From NCBI RefSeq assembly GCF_000006445.2, contig NC_006047.2, forward strand, positions 806,001 through 870,000: a stretch of 64,000 nt of DNA, written 5' to 3'. The position numbers and the translations under genes are program-made. The notes beneath the pieces are model-generated. The model was given only the letters and a program-made list of their open reading frames with translations, did no database searches and was not told the origin of the DNA. The stretch comes from Debaryomyces hansenii CBS767. Taxonomy: Eukaryota > Ascomycota > Pichiomycetes > Serinales > Debaryomycetaceae. Positions 38,103 through 47,738 of the stretch are shown here, one piece after another. The first letter of the stretch is position 1; every line of letters begins with the position of its first letter.

Positions 38103-39365
38103 CTAAATAACATTTGAATGATCAGGTACCTTCCCTCTACCGTAACCTTCTTTAGAATAATAGTCCATAGGATAATAAGTTTCATTCCATTTCGTATCGT
38201 TTTCTAACATAACCATTGCTTCATATGGGGTTAATAAAGGTTTGTTGAACGCATAACCCCAATCGATAGACAATCTTGGACATGCAACTTGAATAAACGC
38301 ATCAATATCGTTGAACATTGATAGTTTTTGTGGGAAAATTTCACTGAGAATAATTTTGACCACTTGTATGCCTTTTGCAGATAATTTTGTTTCCAAATTA
38401 TTTAAAGTTACAGGATTACCTTGTCTACCTAGCGCCCCTAAGATCAAACCAATCTTTTTGGCATTTGATGCAATCTTGACGGCATCCTCCCGTACTTCGA
38501 TCATTTGCTTTTGATCATAATATTCTTTGGTAAACTTTCTCGAATATGGATCATATCTGTAGGCTGGGATTTCCGGGTTGTGGATCATTGAACTTTCAAG
38601 ATGGAACCTTCCATCTCCTATATATATCATTGCTTTGATTTGTTCCTTATTTAATCTTGCAGAAGTACATCCTAGCACTTCACCTTTAGATAGTGGCATA
38701 GTCTGTGGAGGTATCAAGTACATGGTCTTTTCTTCATCATTTTCAAGTTTACTTTTAATACTATGTATTGTTGGATTAAATTGAATTGTTCCAAACACTG
38801 CCAATTGTGATCCCTTATCAAAGTTCAACTTTATGGTATTGATCAAGTGTTGCTCATCGATATTGATAGTTACGAAAACATACAATACTTTAATATCCGT
38901 TATATCTATCGGAACCAAACATGAATGTGCATAGTGAACAATAAAATCACAGTCTAATGCTCTGGCGGTATAGTCATCAATACAACACGCACCATAAGAC
39001 ACATCTCCCATCACGACCGTTTCAACCTCACAAAATTGTTCCAAAATGTCTGAAATGATAAGTGAATATATTAATAGACCCTCAGGCATTTGTAATGCAA
39101 CCCGTTTAGCACCATTTTTCTTAATGTTCCAAACTGTTTTATGAATTTCAAAATTATAGTTAGATGGTAATAACCTGATGGCTTCGTTTAAATCTTTATC
39201 ATTCAATATTTCTTGTGGTATTTGGTTCATTACTCTTCCTACATGTCTGGTTTTGTTAGCTGACTTTACTAATGATGCCTCATCCCCTTTAACCGACAGT
39301 CTTTTCCCTATAAACTTTCTCCTCACAACCTTCTTCTTCTCCAATTCTTCTGGTTTAGGCTCCAT
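38103..39365 (-). CDS. DPH1: diphthamide synthesis protein Dph1
   Basis: A 420-residue protein. The three cysteines that hold the non-classical radical-SAM [4Fe-4S] cluster are present: in YGACCIDD (C127/C128), in LGCTSARL and in VACPRLSIDWG. The substrate-side LQMPEGLLIYSL and HYAHSCLVP are family hallmarks. Dph1 with Dph2 transfers the 3-amino-3-carboxypropyl group from S-adenosylmethionine to the target His of elongation factor 2, the first step of diphthamide formation in the cytosol. The length matches yeast Dph1 (425). It is divergent from SHQ1 over 167 bases, and both serve translation-related pathways. Confidence 0.95.
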   Translation of the reverse strand: MEPKPEELEKKKVVRRKFIGKRLSVKGDEASLVKSANKTRHVGRVMNQIPQEILNDKDLNEAIRLLPSNYNFEIHKTVWNIKKNGAKRVALQMPEGLLIYSLIISDILEQFCEVETVVMGDVSYGACCIDDYTARALDCDFIVHYAHSCLVPIDITDIKVLYVFVTINIDEQHLINTIKLNFDKGSQLAVFGTIQFNPTIHSIKSKLENDEEKTMYLIPPQTMPLSKGEVLGCTSARLNKEQIKAMIYIGDGRFHLESSMIHNPEIPAYRYDPYSRKFTKEYYDQKQMIEVREDAVKIASNAKKIGLILGALGRQGNPVTLNNLETKLSAKGIQVVKIILSEIFPQKLSMFNDIDAFIQVACPRLSIDWGYAFNKPLLTPYEAMVMLENDTKWNETYYPMDYYSKEGYGRGKVPDHSNVI

Positions 39366-39532
39366 GGTTAGATATGTTTATATATGATATATGCCAAAGT
39401 AGTCTTTTAGTCATCAGAACTAACTAAATCAGAAAAAAAAGGACATCGTGCGGCGCACTTAAATATCAAAATATTGTTAAGAATTGAACCTTTAGGACCT
39501 CTTGTTAACGCTAACGATTATTTTATTTAAGT

Positions 39533-41092
39533 ATGATTACACCTTTCTTTACTATAAACCAAGATGATGAATTCATATTCATAGATGTGAAGATTTCACA
39601 CGTTCGGTTTAACAGTCAAAATATTGAGATGATGGTTGATAATGAATTATTCATATTTTCATTAAGTCCATACTACTTGAGAATTAGATTACCATTTGCT
39701 TGTATCGACGATGAAAGATCGCATGCCCAGTTTGATTCTAAAAGTGAAAGTGTTAAAATTAAGATTCCCAAGCTTAACAAAGGAGAATTCTTCCCAGATT
39801 TGGATTTAAGTTCGAAGTTACTTGCTAGATCGATTAATGGAACTCATGAGGAAGCTCTTTTGAAAGAGGCTGGAGAAATCAATGATGGCAACAGTCAAAC
39901 ACCAAAAGAGACCTCCACTAAACCATTGATTCAAGAGCTCGATGTGAACAATGATTTATCTACAACTCCAGGTAATTTAGAGAAAGATATTGCGGAAGGT
40001 GAAAGATTCAATTGGGAAGTTGCTCAGACAATGCCAGATGAACAAAACGATGAAAATTCGCATATTAACATTACCAAGGTCAGATACGGATTTAATAATG
40101 AGTATGACTCTATAGTTGGTGTGTCGATTTCTAATGGGAATGATATCAATGAACTTGGTGATCCTGAAGCCACCCCTGCTAGTGATAGAATCGTTGAAAG
40201 ATTAATTAAAGAAAATATTAAATTTGATCCAGAATATTATGCTGCGGACTATATCATGGAGAAGTTTCCAAGTCCTGACGATGACAAATTGTTCACGGAT
40301 TTGATCGAGTGGAAGTCTCCCATAACTAGAAATTTCATGAAATGGTATAAAGCTCAAAAAGAGCTTCCAGAGGAAGATAAGGAACAAATAATGCATGTGG
40401 AGTTTAGTAAAGACGAGCAGGAAAAGATGCTAAACCTTCCGAGAAAAACATACTTGATTAATGATGTGTATAAACCTCAGTTGTTAGGACTTTTGGTATC
40501 ATTATTATTTGCATATCACTTTGACCTACGGGAAACGGTAGGAGACCATACAATTGAAAGTGCTTGGACAGTTGGAAAACTAACTCCTCAATTCGCCTGT
40601 TTAGATTCACAAATAGCAATATCTGGTGAACAAAATAAAGAAAACTTTTTAAAATCTATTGCCATAACCAGCATAAGAAGAGCTTTATCGTTCCCGTTAC
40701 ATAGAAACTATAAATTAGTATCAAGAGTATGGGATGACGTCTATTATAACTTGAGAGGTGGGAAACGGTTGGTGTTAAAGTCTTTACTAGATTTAAAGGA
40801 ATTATTTCGGTATCATGATGTTTATTATGTCTATGATAAAATTTGGTTAGAGGATTTATGTTCTTGGATTATTAGTGATCAAGTTACTGAAGGGATGATT
40901 AGAAATTTGGCTCATGACTTAAGAAAGGAATATGTTGCATTGTCTAAAACGGAGATCACATTCGAAAAATTAGAAAAACAAGAGGACAACGACAATATTG
41001 GGGAGGATAACGAGGATGAAATGGTGGCATTAAATATACAAGAAGTTGAAATAATGGCTCAAGAGCTGTTTGATGCGTATCAAAACCAGTGA
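39533..41092 (+). CDS. SHQ1: H/ACA snoRNP assembly factor Shq1
   Basis: A 519-residue protein. The start MITPFFTINQDDEFIFIDV is a CS (p23-like) domain, followed by a disordered acidic linker (about 95-170) and the helical Shq1-specific domain (about 240-450, with ISSAW-like ESAWTVGKLTPQFACLDS and SFPLHRNYKLVSRVWDDV). Shq1 chaperones the pseudouridine synthase Cbf5 before H/ACA RNP assembly by mimicking RNA. The C-terminal tail is acidic. It acts in the nucleus and cytosol and is essential in yeast. It is close in length to S. cerevisiae Shq1 (507). Confidence 0.92.
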   Translation: MITPFFTINQDDEFIFIDVKISHVRFNSQNIEMMVDNELFIFSLSPYYLRIRLPFACIDDERSHAQFDSKSESVKIKIPKLNKGEFFPDLDLSSKLLARSINGTHEEALLKEAGEINDGNSQTPKETSTKPLIQELDVNNDLSTTPGNLEKDIAEGERFNWEVAQTMPDEQNDENSHINITKVRYGFNNEYDSIVGVSISNGNDINELGDPEATPASDRIVERLIKENIKFDPEYYAADYIMEKFPSPDDDKLFTDLIEWKSPITRNFMKWYKAQKELPEEDKEQIMHVEFSKDEQEKMLNLPRKTYLINDVYKPQLLGLLVSLLFAYHFDLRETVGDHTIESAWTVGKLTPQFACLDSQIAISGEQNKENFLKSIAITSIRRALSFPLHRNYKLVSRVWDDVYYNLRGGKRLVLKSLLDLKELFRYHDVYYVYDKIWLEDLCSWIISDQVTEGMIRNLAHDLRKEYVALSKTEITFEKLEKQEDNDNIGEDNEDEMVALNIQEVEIMAQELFDAYQNQ

Positions 41093-41505
41093 TATAAACG
41101 AAGAGGAAACATTTCATTAAATTCTAGTTACTAGGCACGCAGATGAATACTCTGTCTCGTACATCATATTATTAATCAATAGAGAACGTTTATACTTGAG
41201 ATGGTGAATTTGTGCCTCAGAAGCAACTTAAGTACAAAAGTAGTTGTAAAACTCTTCTTAAATATTCTAGTTCGACTAGAAAACTAATAACATAAGAAAA
41301 TAATTGCTTGATATAAGTATATAGATCCAATATTAACCGAAGACGGCACGCTTATAGGAAACAACCGAGTATCTTGTTGTGAGCTTACATCAAAACAGAA
41401 ATAAACAATAAGTAATACAAATTTATCATCTTGCAGGAAGTGTACGAAATCTTGTAAATACGTAAGTAAAATATGCAAAGCTATTGCAATTGGGGATGCA
41501 ATAAT
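41093..41505. other. intergenic region between convergent SHQ1 and the 41.5-kb gene
   Basis: 413 bases between two stop codons, long for a convergent pair. No ORF of note, no tRNA boxes and no complete intron signature were found. Confidence 0.4.
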
Positions 41506-42933
41506 TTAAGAATTTGATGGCGATAAAATATCATGAGGGTATCTTCCAATATTCAGCAGAGTATCGTTATTTGAGTCATCAAAAGATTCAGTTCGTGGAA
41601 TTTTTGAAACATTTATGTCCGTAATGGTACTTGTCTCCATTGTAATGTCATCATCATCATCAACGTCATTGTCATTGTCGTCATCATCCTCGTCGTCATC
41701 TACATCCTGATCATCATTTGAATTTATATCTATATCATGTGAGTTATTCACACGTATTACTGGAGCATTTTCATTGATATTCGAAAATGAATTAGGAGTT
41801 AAATCTATTGACATATTCTCAGATGATGACTTATGTCTCTTATGCATTCTCATTGGACTTCCACCAGTTGAAGAGCCCACACTTGGACCATCTGGTTTCC
41901 AATGGTGAAATTGGATTATGTGTTGAAATGATGTCATAGACTCTTGTGACGGTGGATTAGCCAGTCTTGTCAGTTTATGCAATGGTTGAGCTGGCGATGG
42001 CTTGACCTGGATTGATGATGTTGCGCCCAATGGAGATTGTAGTGTACCCGAATCTGAAGTGTTTCCTGAAGCATTTAATGTGGAAATATTTGACGGAGGT
42101 TTGAGTTTATTCTGGGGCTGTAAAGTGGTATCAATTGCATTTAAATCACCGGGGGTCGCCCTATTTCTATTAGGAGTGACCGAAGAAGTTGGGGCCGGCA
42201 TGGAAAAATGCCTTTGATGCAGTGGTAAAATATTTCTTCTATTATTTTTATAAGGATTTGTAGGAGTAGCTAAATTTGCAACTGCTGCAGCTCCAATCTT
42301 CGCAGGGGATAGTGGCCTTCTTGTGGCATTAGGCGTATTGCTACCCCCAAATTTATAATTAATGGGTGGTACTAGACTGGAACTAGAAGTGTCCTGTTGG
42401 TATAAGTTCCTGACACCCGCCCTGTTACCTTGTTGGAAGGGACTGGATACTGCTGACGACGATTCCAGTTTAACACCAGACTTAAATCCAGGATCTATAT
42501 TAGGCTTTGCATTAACGTCCTCATTAGGCACATACATTAGCGGGATTAAATTAGGAGGTATGTTAGCCTTTAAAGCAGTATTTAGCATAAGCAAGTTCTT
42601 ATTTGCAGTTTCCAATTTATAGTAGCTTTGTTTTGTTTTCTCCTGCTCCGTCCGGAGTTTAATAGATTCAATATATGCTTCTTCAGACAAAGGAAATGAT
42701 TTCACGTTAGGTCCTAATAACGACAAAAGCCCTGTTTCATCTATACTATTTGTATTAGCTTCTTTGACATGCTCTTGGTTTACTTCGTCTTGTTGTGTTT
42801 GTTGCTGTTGCGATTTCTGGTGTACTTCGGACCCTCTTTTCCTTGTTCCCACACCTCTCTGTTCATTGGAAACCCTTTCCGAATTAGAAAACTTATCAAT
42901 AAGTGAATGAACACTCATAGAATCAGATGACAT
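41506..42933 (-). CDS. unidentified low-complexity protein with FHHWKP motif
   Basis: 475 residues from the ATG at 42933 (a further in-frame ATG at 43008 would add 25 hydrophobic residues and is less likely). The N-terminus MSVHSLIDKFSN is followed by basic and Gln-rich sequence. A helical segment (about 90-145, SEEAYIESIKLRTEQEKTK) leads to ANIPPNLIPLMYVPNED. Downstream are SPAKIGAAAVANL, then SFQHIIQFHHWKPDGPS, and a long acidic Asp run near the C-terminus. The short ordered islands in a Ser/Pro/Asn background look like a conserved fungal regulatory protein, possibly nuclear (many SP/TP sites and RMHKRHKSS-type basic patches). I cannot name it. Confidence 0.7.
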   Translation of the reverse strand: MSSDSMSVHSLIDKFSNSERVSNEQRGVGTRKRGSEVHQKSQQQQTQQDEVNQEHVKEANTNSIDETGLLSLLGPNVKSFPLSEEAYIESIKLRTEQEKTKQSYYKLETANKNLLMLNTALKANIPPNLIPLMYVPNEDVNAKPNIDPGFKSGVKLESSSAVSSPFQQGNRAGVRNLYQQDTSSSSLVPPINYKFGGSNTPNATRRPLSPAKIGAAAVANLATPTNPYKNNRRNILPLHQRHFSMPAPTSSVTPNRNRATPGDLNAIDTTLQPQNKLKPPSNISTLNASGNTSDSGTLQSPLGATSSIQVKPSPAQPLHKLTRLANPPSQESMTSFQHIIQFHHWKPDGPSVGSSTGGSPMRMHKRHKSSSENMSIDLTPNSFSNINENAPVIRVNNSHDIDINSNDDQDVDDDEDDDDNDNDVDDDDDITMETSTITDINVSKIPRTESFDDSNNDTLLNIGRYPHDILSPSNS

Positions 42934-43140
42934 AATATAACCAGCGATACATACAACACTCTTATAACTACAACTAAAATAGTTCTTAAAAGATAACCAA
43001 CAGATCATCAATTCCTTTATTTATCAAAATATTCTCAAATCTACGCGGGCTTCGTAACCAAAAAGAAGAAACACTACAATACTTACAAACAACATTGGAA
43101 CTAGCATATATAACATAGAAACATAGGAATTCATTCTAGG

Positions 43141-45342
43141 TTAGAAGTCTTCGATCATGAAGACCACTTTTCCATCATCTTTTTTTAATGATTTTATATA
43201 TTTTTTGAAGTTGTTTCTCCAATCGATGAAATCATCAATTTTGAATTTAAGCTCATCTTCAACGAGCAAATTTAAGCCTTCTAATATCCATGCCTTCTTT
43301 ATACGTAAAGATAACTCTTCGAAGTAATAGTAGTTGGTTAGGGAATTGGCAAGACTACTGGACCATTTCATCGACCATGGGTTTAGCGATACGTTATTAG
43401 TGGAATAGTCAAACAATTCATCTATGTTGTAGCTTGGAAACGAAAGATTGAACTTACAACAAGAAACAAAACAAGAACCGTATGATTTAGGTTTTAATAA
43501 CTTCATTAAGAACGGTTCTTTTGTATTAGCCTTTAATACCTGGGACAACGATGAATCTGAAGAAAATTTCGACAAATATGGCAAGGATAACGTTTCAAGC
43601 TTCTTGTATCTTATAGACAGTGTCTGCAAGAATTTCTTACAACCAACTAAGTCAATAATCAAATCCAACTTATGATTTATAGCATTGTCTTTATTTATTT
43701 GTTCTTCGGCGTCGCCAAACAATGCATTTAATACGTCCGACGCAAATAATTCTGGTTTCTTATAATTCATTGGTACCTTTTCACCCGGTAATACTAAGTC
43801 TTCGTTTTCCATATCAAACGTAACCAAGTGGATTCTCTTCCTTCTTGAGGGATCAAAATATTTGCCTTTTGTAAAATGGTTTACTAAATTAGTCATCTTG
43901 TCGAAACTCTTTTCTCTGATAGTCAAGATAAGATTCATTTCATTCAAAACCGCCGAGTACGCTGAAGAGTTCAATAGCTGAAGGATGGTGAAACCCAAAT
44001 TTGTATCCGCACCATTTATTAAGATATTCGCTTTACCTGTAGATTCAAATATAGCGTTTGAATGATCAAGTGCTTGCTTAGCTCTACAGTATAATACCGG
44101 GAAAGTTGATAGTTTAGCGAGTGGTGACAATTCTTCCTGAAGTGTGAATCCCGCAAGTTTATTATGTAAATTTGTAGGCTGCTTGGCAATTGGCTCTGAA
44201 TCAAGTGATGATGAAGAAGTTGAGCTAATTTCGAAGTTTCCATCTTCAGGTGCATTCTTGAATGAAAGTTCGATATCAACGTCTCCTAACTTCTCTAATA
44301 ATTTATCATCGACAGAAATCAATACATCTTTTGTTGGATTGATTAGCAAGCTTGTTGATAACGCTCCTTTTCTACTTAAAGAATTTGTACAGCCAAAAAC
44401 GTTGTCACCAACTGCAAATTCTGATTGATATTTTGCCCCAACTTCGATTACCTTTCCAGAAAATTCATATCCAAGACCAACTTTAGTGTCACTTAAGTTC
44501 AAAATATAGTTATTAACCTTGGCTAAATCGAATGAGTTTAACGAACCAAACTTGGTATCAACTAACATATGATGGGCTCGGATTGGTAAATGGACTGTAG
44601 GATAATTAAAGTTTAATTCTGTTTCTTTGTTTTGTAATGAGATTTCTTTAATTGGCATATTTCTTAAATCACCTAATTCTTTCAGCATTCTTCTTCTGGA
44701 TGATGGTGGAGTATTTGATGTGGACGAATGCAACGGCTTAGGGGCATCTGGCTTCTTTTGCAAATATGACAATTCTGGCGGAATGTTATGGAATGAATTG
44801 CCCTTACGTTTTTGTTCCTCTTTCTTCTTCAATACATCATGATGCTCTTTCAAGTCCTCCTCCGGAGCTGGTGCAAACCCCACAGATTTCTTCCTATTGG
44901 CTTCCTTCTTCACTGGAGCAGTACCGGACGTTCCACTTTCATCATCGTCGTTAAGATCACGATTTTCAGGAGCATTTGGCCTTTTTGTATCTGGCTCTAT
45001 TTCTTTAACTTTGATATCATCTTCTTCAGTATCCTCTGCATTCGATTCATCTGCCGGAGATGCCGCAGCTTTTGGTGCCTCCGGTGTCGATTCTAACTTA
45101 TCTTCTATTACACCTTTACCTTTCTGTTCAATATCTTCAGAACCCTTATCTAGTTGTTCTTTTGAATCCTGTTCCTCTTCTTTAGGAAGTTCATTTGACG
45201 AATCTACACCTTCTGGACCCAGTTCCTCAGATTGAATGCTCTCCGATTTTGCTTCCTCTGGCATTGCTTCAACGTTACCTTCAGCCAACTTTTCTTCAGG
45301 CTTAACGTTTGATTTAGACTTCAGTTTCTTTCCTTTAGGCAT
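43141..45342 (-). CDS. Ast1/Ast2-like medium-chain dehydrogenase-fold protein
   Basis: 733 residues starting at MPKGKKLKSK. Residues 1-260 are a highly charged, Glu/Lys-rich extension. The rest is a medium-chain dehydrogenase/reductase fold: GLGYEFSGKVIEVG, VGDNVFGC, INGADTNLGFTILQLL in the nucleotide-binding position, LDLIIDLVG, and a closing VEDELKFKIDDFIDWRNNFKKYI. The ending and the VxINGxxxxxGxxxxQLL block correspond to yeast Ast1/Ast2, peripheral proteins implicated in sorting the plasma-membrane ATPase Pma1. The cofactor glycines are partly degenerate (NGADTNLGF), so catalysis is doubtful. Yeast Ast1 has 429 residues; the N-terminal extension is extra. It is divergent from the LMBRD2-like gene. 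Confidence 0.7.
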   Translation of the reverse strand: MPKGKKLKSKSNVKPEEKLAEGNVEAMPEEAKSESIQSEELGPEGVDSSNELPKEEEQDSKEQLDKGSEDIEQKGKGVIEDKLESTPEAPKAAASPADESNAEDTEEDDIKVKEIEPDTKRPNAPENRDLNDDDESGTSGTAPVKKEANRKKSVGFAPAPEEDLKEHHDVLKKKEEQKRKGNSFHNIPPELSYLQKKPDAPKPLHSSTSNTPPSSRRRMLKELGDLRNMPIKEISLQNKETELNFNYPTVHLPIRAHHMLVDTKFGSLNSFDLAKVNNYILNLSDTKVGLGYEFSGKVIEVGAKYQSEFAVGDNVFGCTNSLSRKGALSTSLLINPTKDVLISVDDKLLEKLGDVDIELSFKNAPEDGNFEISSTSSSSLDSEPIAKQPTNLHNKLAGFTLQEELSPLAKLSTFPVLYCRAKQALDHSNAIFESTGKANILINGADTNLGFTILQLLNSSAYSAVLNEMNLILTIREKSFDKMTNLVNHFTKGKYFDPSRRKRIHLVTFDMENEDLVLPGEKVPMNYKKPELFASDVLNALFGDAEEQINKDNAINHKLDLIIDLVGCKKFLQTLSIRYKKLETLSLPYLSKFSSDSSLSQVLKANTKEPFLMKLLKPKSYGSCFVSCCKFNLSFPSYNIDELFDYSTNNVSLNPWSMKWSSSLANSLTNYYYFEELSLRIKKAWILEGLNLLVEDELKFKIDDFIDWRNNFKKYIKSLKKDDGKVVFMIEDF

Positions 45343-45518
45343 TTTAGACGAGACAAATAATTGTGGTCTTGCTGTTGAATAATCGATCAACTAATATTCA
45401 TATATTTCCCACTGGCGAAATTGAGGTTTATCCATGCGACAAAAAATTTACGCTAATGTTTATATAGGCTTTCGATAAGCCATTTAATAGTACAAGAGAA
45501 TAGGAATAATATACTCGT

Positions 45519-47522
45519 ATGTGGTTTCTCCCACTTCTATGCTATATATTTGCATTGGTCTTGACATTGACAGGTATCCAATATCATATATCTATATTTA
45601 AATATCCAGCATATCTTGTGATTCCATTTACATTAGCAGTCTTCATACCATTATCAATTACGTTTTTATTGCCCCTTGATTACGTAGCGCATAACTCACC
45701 GCTGTCTATAATATGGTTCGATTTACCTGATAAGGTTATATTATACTTGTGGAAATTTAATTATTGGATAACTTTCTTGTTGACGTGGTTAATTTTACCA
45801 TTGTTGCAAGAGTTTTTCAGGTCAGGGTATTTTAATATATTAAGTAAGTTTAAGGATGCTGTGAAACGGAATATCAAGTTTCAGTTGATTATCTTAGGTG
45901 TTTCTACTGCAGGGTTAGTTTATCTAATATTGGAAGTAGGGTTGTCGCTCAGTCATTTGAAGTTGATGATTATTGCACTTTCGCATATTTACTCCTTGGT
46001 ATTAGCCTTATGGCTCATGGCTCACGGATTGATTAGCATCCCGAGAAATAAATGGATCAGTGGAAGCTTGTTGCAGGACTTAAACCACCATTATCTCAAG
46101 GTTCCCAAGTTAGTAGATAATTTAGAAGATATCAAAATCACGTTCAAAGAAGACGTTTTACAAGTATTAGTGTTAACAAAGAACTTCACCAGTACTTCGG
46201 GTGAAGACTTCCGTTTTAGAGATTGGATCTTACAATTACATAAAAAGATTCCACTCGATATAAAAGAATTCATGGAACAACAGTACACCCATGATGATCC
46301 AGGTAACACGATTAGCAGGGATCAAGTGACAACACATTTCATGACTAAATTAACGGCTAATTTCAATCTGAATTTAAATAAATTAAATTCTTACGAAGCT
46401 GAATTTAACTCAGTATTAAAAAAAATTGTTTCATTAGAAGATGTATTGAATTGCAGTGCAAATGACAACTTACAACAAAGAAGTCGCTTGGTTTATAGAA
46501 TCGATAACCATCTAACATTATTACTGCCTAAAAATAAGTTCATGTTGGAGTACTATATCAGACCAGTCATTAATAGGTTGTTATCTATTGTTTTATTCGT
46601 ATCATCCTTTATAATACTTGAATCTGAATTTTTTCATTCGACCCCAATTTCATTGATGAACATATTGATTTATTCAACAGGAATCAATAATCATAATTTG
46701 CTTCAGTTGATTGTTTGCTGTATTACATTTTCATACATGCTTTTTGCATCTTTGAATTCTTTAACTCGCTTGAAAATTTTCAATATGTATCACTTGGTCC
46801 CTCATAATTCAGATCCTGTATCGGCCTGTTTCTATACAACGTATATTGCCAGATTAACTATTCCATTGTCTTACAATTTCATAACATTGTTTGTGTCCCG
46901 TAACTCAATATTTGAATCATGGTTTGGTAAGTCAATTCATTTAACCGGCTTGTTTAACTCCATGAATAACTGGATACCTAGATTTGTGCTAATTCCCGTT
47001 TTGCTAACTGTTTTCAATGTTTACGATAAGTTGAAAAAGAAAATGGGTCTTACATCTGATATGTACGACTCATGGGCCGTTTTTGACGACGACGAAAACG
47101 GAGAACCTAACGGTGACATTGAAAATCTCAGCAATAAGCGCAAAGATCTAATCATTGTTGAAGCTAAGCGTATAATTAACAGAGAAATGCTTAAATTATC
47201 GCAACAACGCTCGTCTCGTCCTGAGAGCTTACGGCCGTTTAATTTGACGAATGCTGCAAACCTAAATTACGAGACCAACAGATTACAATTTAACAATTCC
47301 TTGATGGAACCTACAAATCAAAGGGTGGACGCATCTTATAATGACGATGTTCCTGATAATACGAACGATGTAAATGGTTCTGGAATCCAAAACAGTAATA
47401 TATGGGGTAAACTAGGCGGTGTTATCAACGGTATTAGGTCCAATGTAGCTACAACTTTCAATCAAAATAATGCTAGGGCATATAGGGATGATCCAGACGA
47501 TCCAGATAACATTTTACTTTAG
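45519..47522 (+). CDS. LMBR1-like multi-pass membrane protein (LMBRD2 family)
   Basis: A 667-residue polytopic protein. It starts with a hydrophobic segment (MWFLPLLCYIFALVLTLTGI) followed by four more N-terminal spans, including DKVILYLWKFNYWITFLLTWLILP, a hallmark of the LMBR1 family (Trp-rich, single conserved Pro). A cytosolic loop (about 190-340) with a coiled-coil tendency precedes further spans (about 345-510). The C-terminal 150 residues are hydrophilic and Asn/Asp-rich. Human LMBRD2 links to GPCR signalling; fungal members have no settled function. Family assignment rests on topology and the W-x-L-x-P core. Confidence 0.75.
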   Translation: MWFLPLLCYIFALVLTLTGIQYHISIFKYPAYLVIPFTLAVFIPLSITFLLPLDYVAHNSPLSIIWFDLPDKVILYLWKFNYWITFLLTWLILPLLQEFFRSGYFNILSKFKDAVKRNIKFQLIILGVSTAGLVYLILEVGLSLSHLKLMIIALSHIYSLVLALWLMAHGLISIPRNKWISGSLLQDLNHHYLKVPKLVDNLEDIKITFKEDVLQVLVLTKNFTSTSGEDFRFRDWILQLHKKIPLDIKEFMEQQYTHDDPGNTISRDQVTTHFMTKLTANFNLNLNKLNSYEAEFNSVLKKIVSLEDVLNCSANDNLQQRSRLVYRIDNHLTLLLPKNKFMLEYYIRPVINRLLSIVLFVSSFIILESEFFHSTPISLMNILIYSTGINNHNLLQLIVCCITFSYMLFASLNSLTRLKIFNMYHLVPHNSDPVSACFYTTYIARLTIPLSYNFITLFVSRNSIFESWFGKSIHLTGLFNSMNNWIPRFVLIPVLLTVFNVYDKLKKKMGLTSDMYDSWAVFDDDENGEPNGDIENLSNKRKDLIIVEAKRIINREMLKLSQQRSSRPESLRPFNLTNAANLNYETNRLQFNNSLMEPTNQRVDASYNDDVPDNTNDVNGSGIQNSNIWGKLGGVINGIRSNVATTFNQNNARAYRDDPDDPDNILL

Positions 47523-47738
47523 CTTATATATCGATATATACTCTATTCATCAAATATAATTTACAATGAATTGATTCGGCTCATCAAACCGCACTACTAT
47601 TTTTCTGACTCCCCTTTGCGAGAAATACGGCCCTATACTTCCATATATATCGAAACTATTTATGATTTGTATACATTTTAGAAGTAAATTGCTTATATTG
47701 TATGCTAAGGAAATTGAACAATAGCTTAGATTATATCT

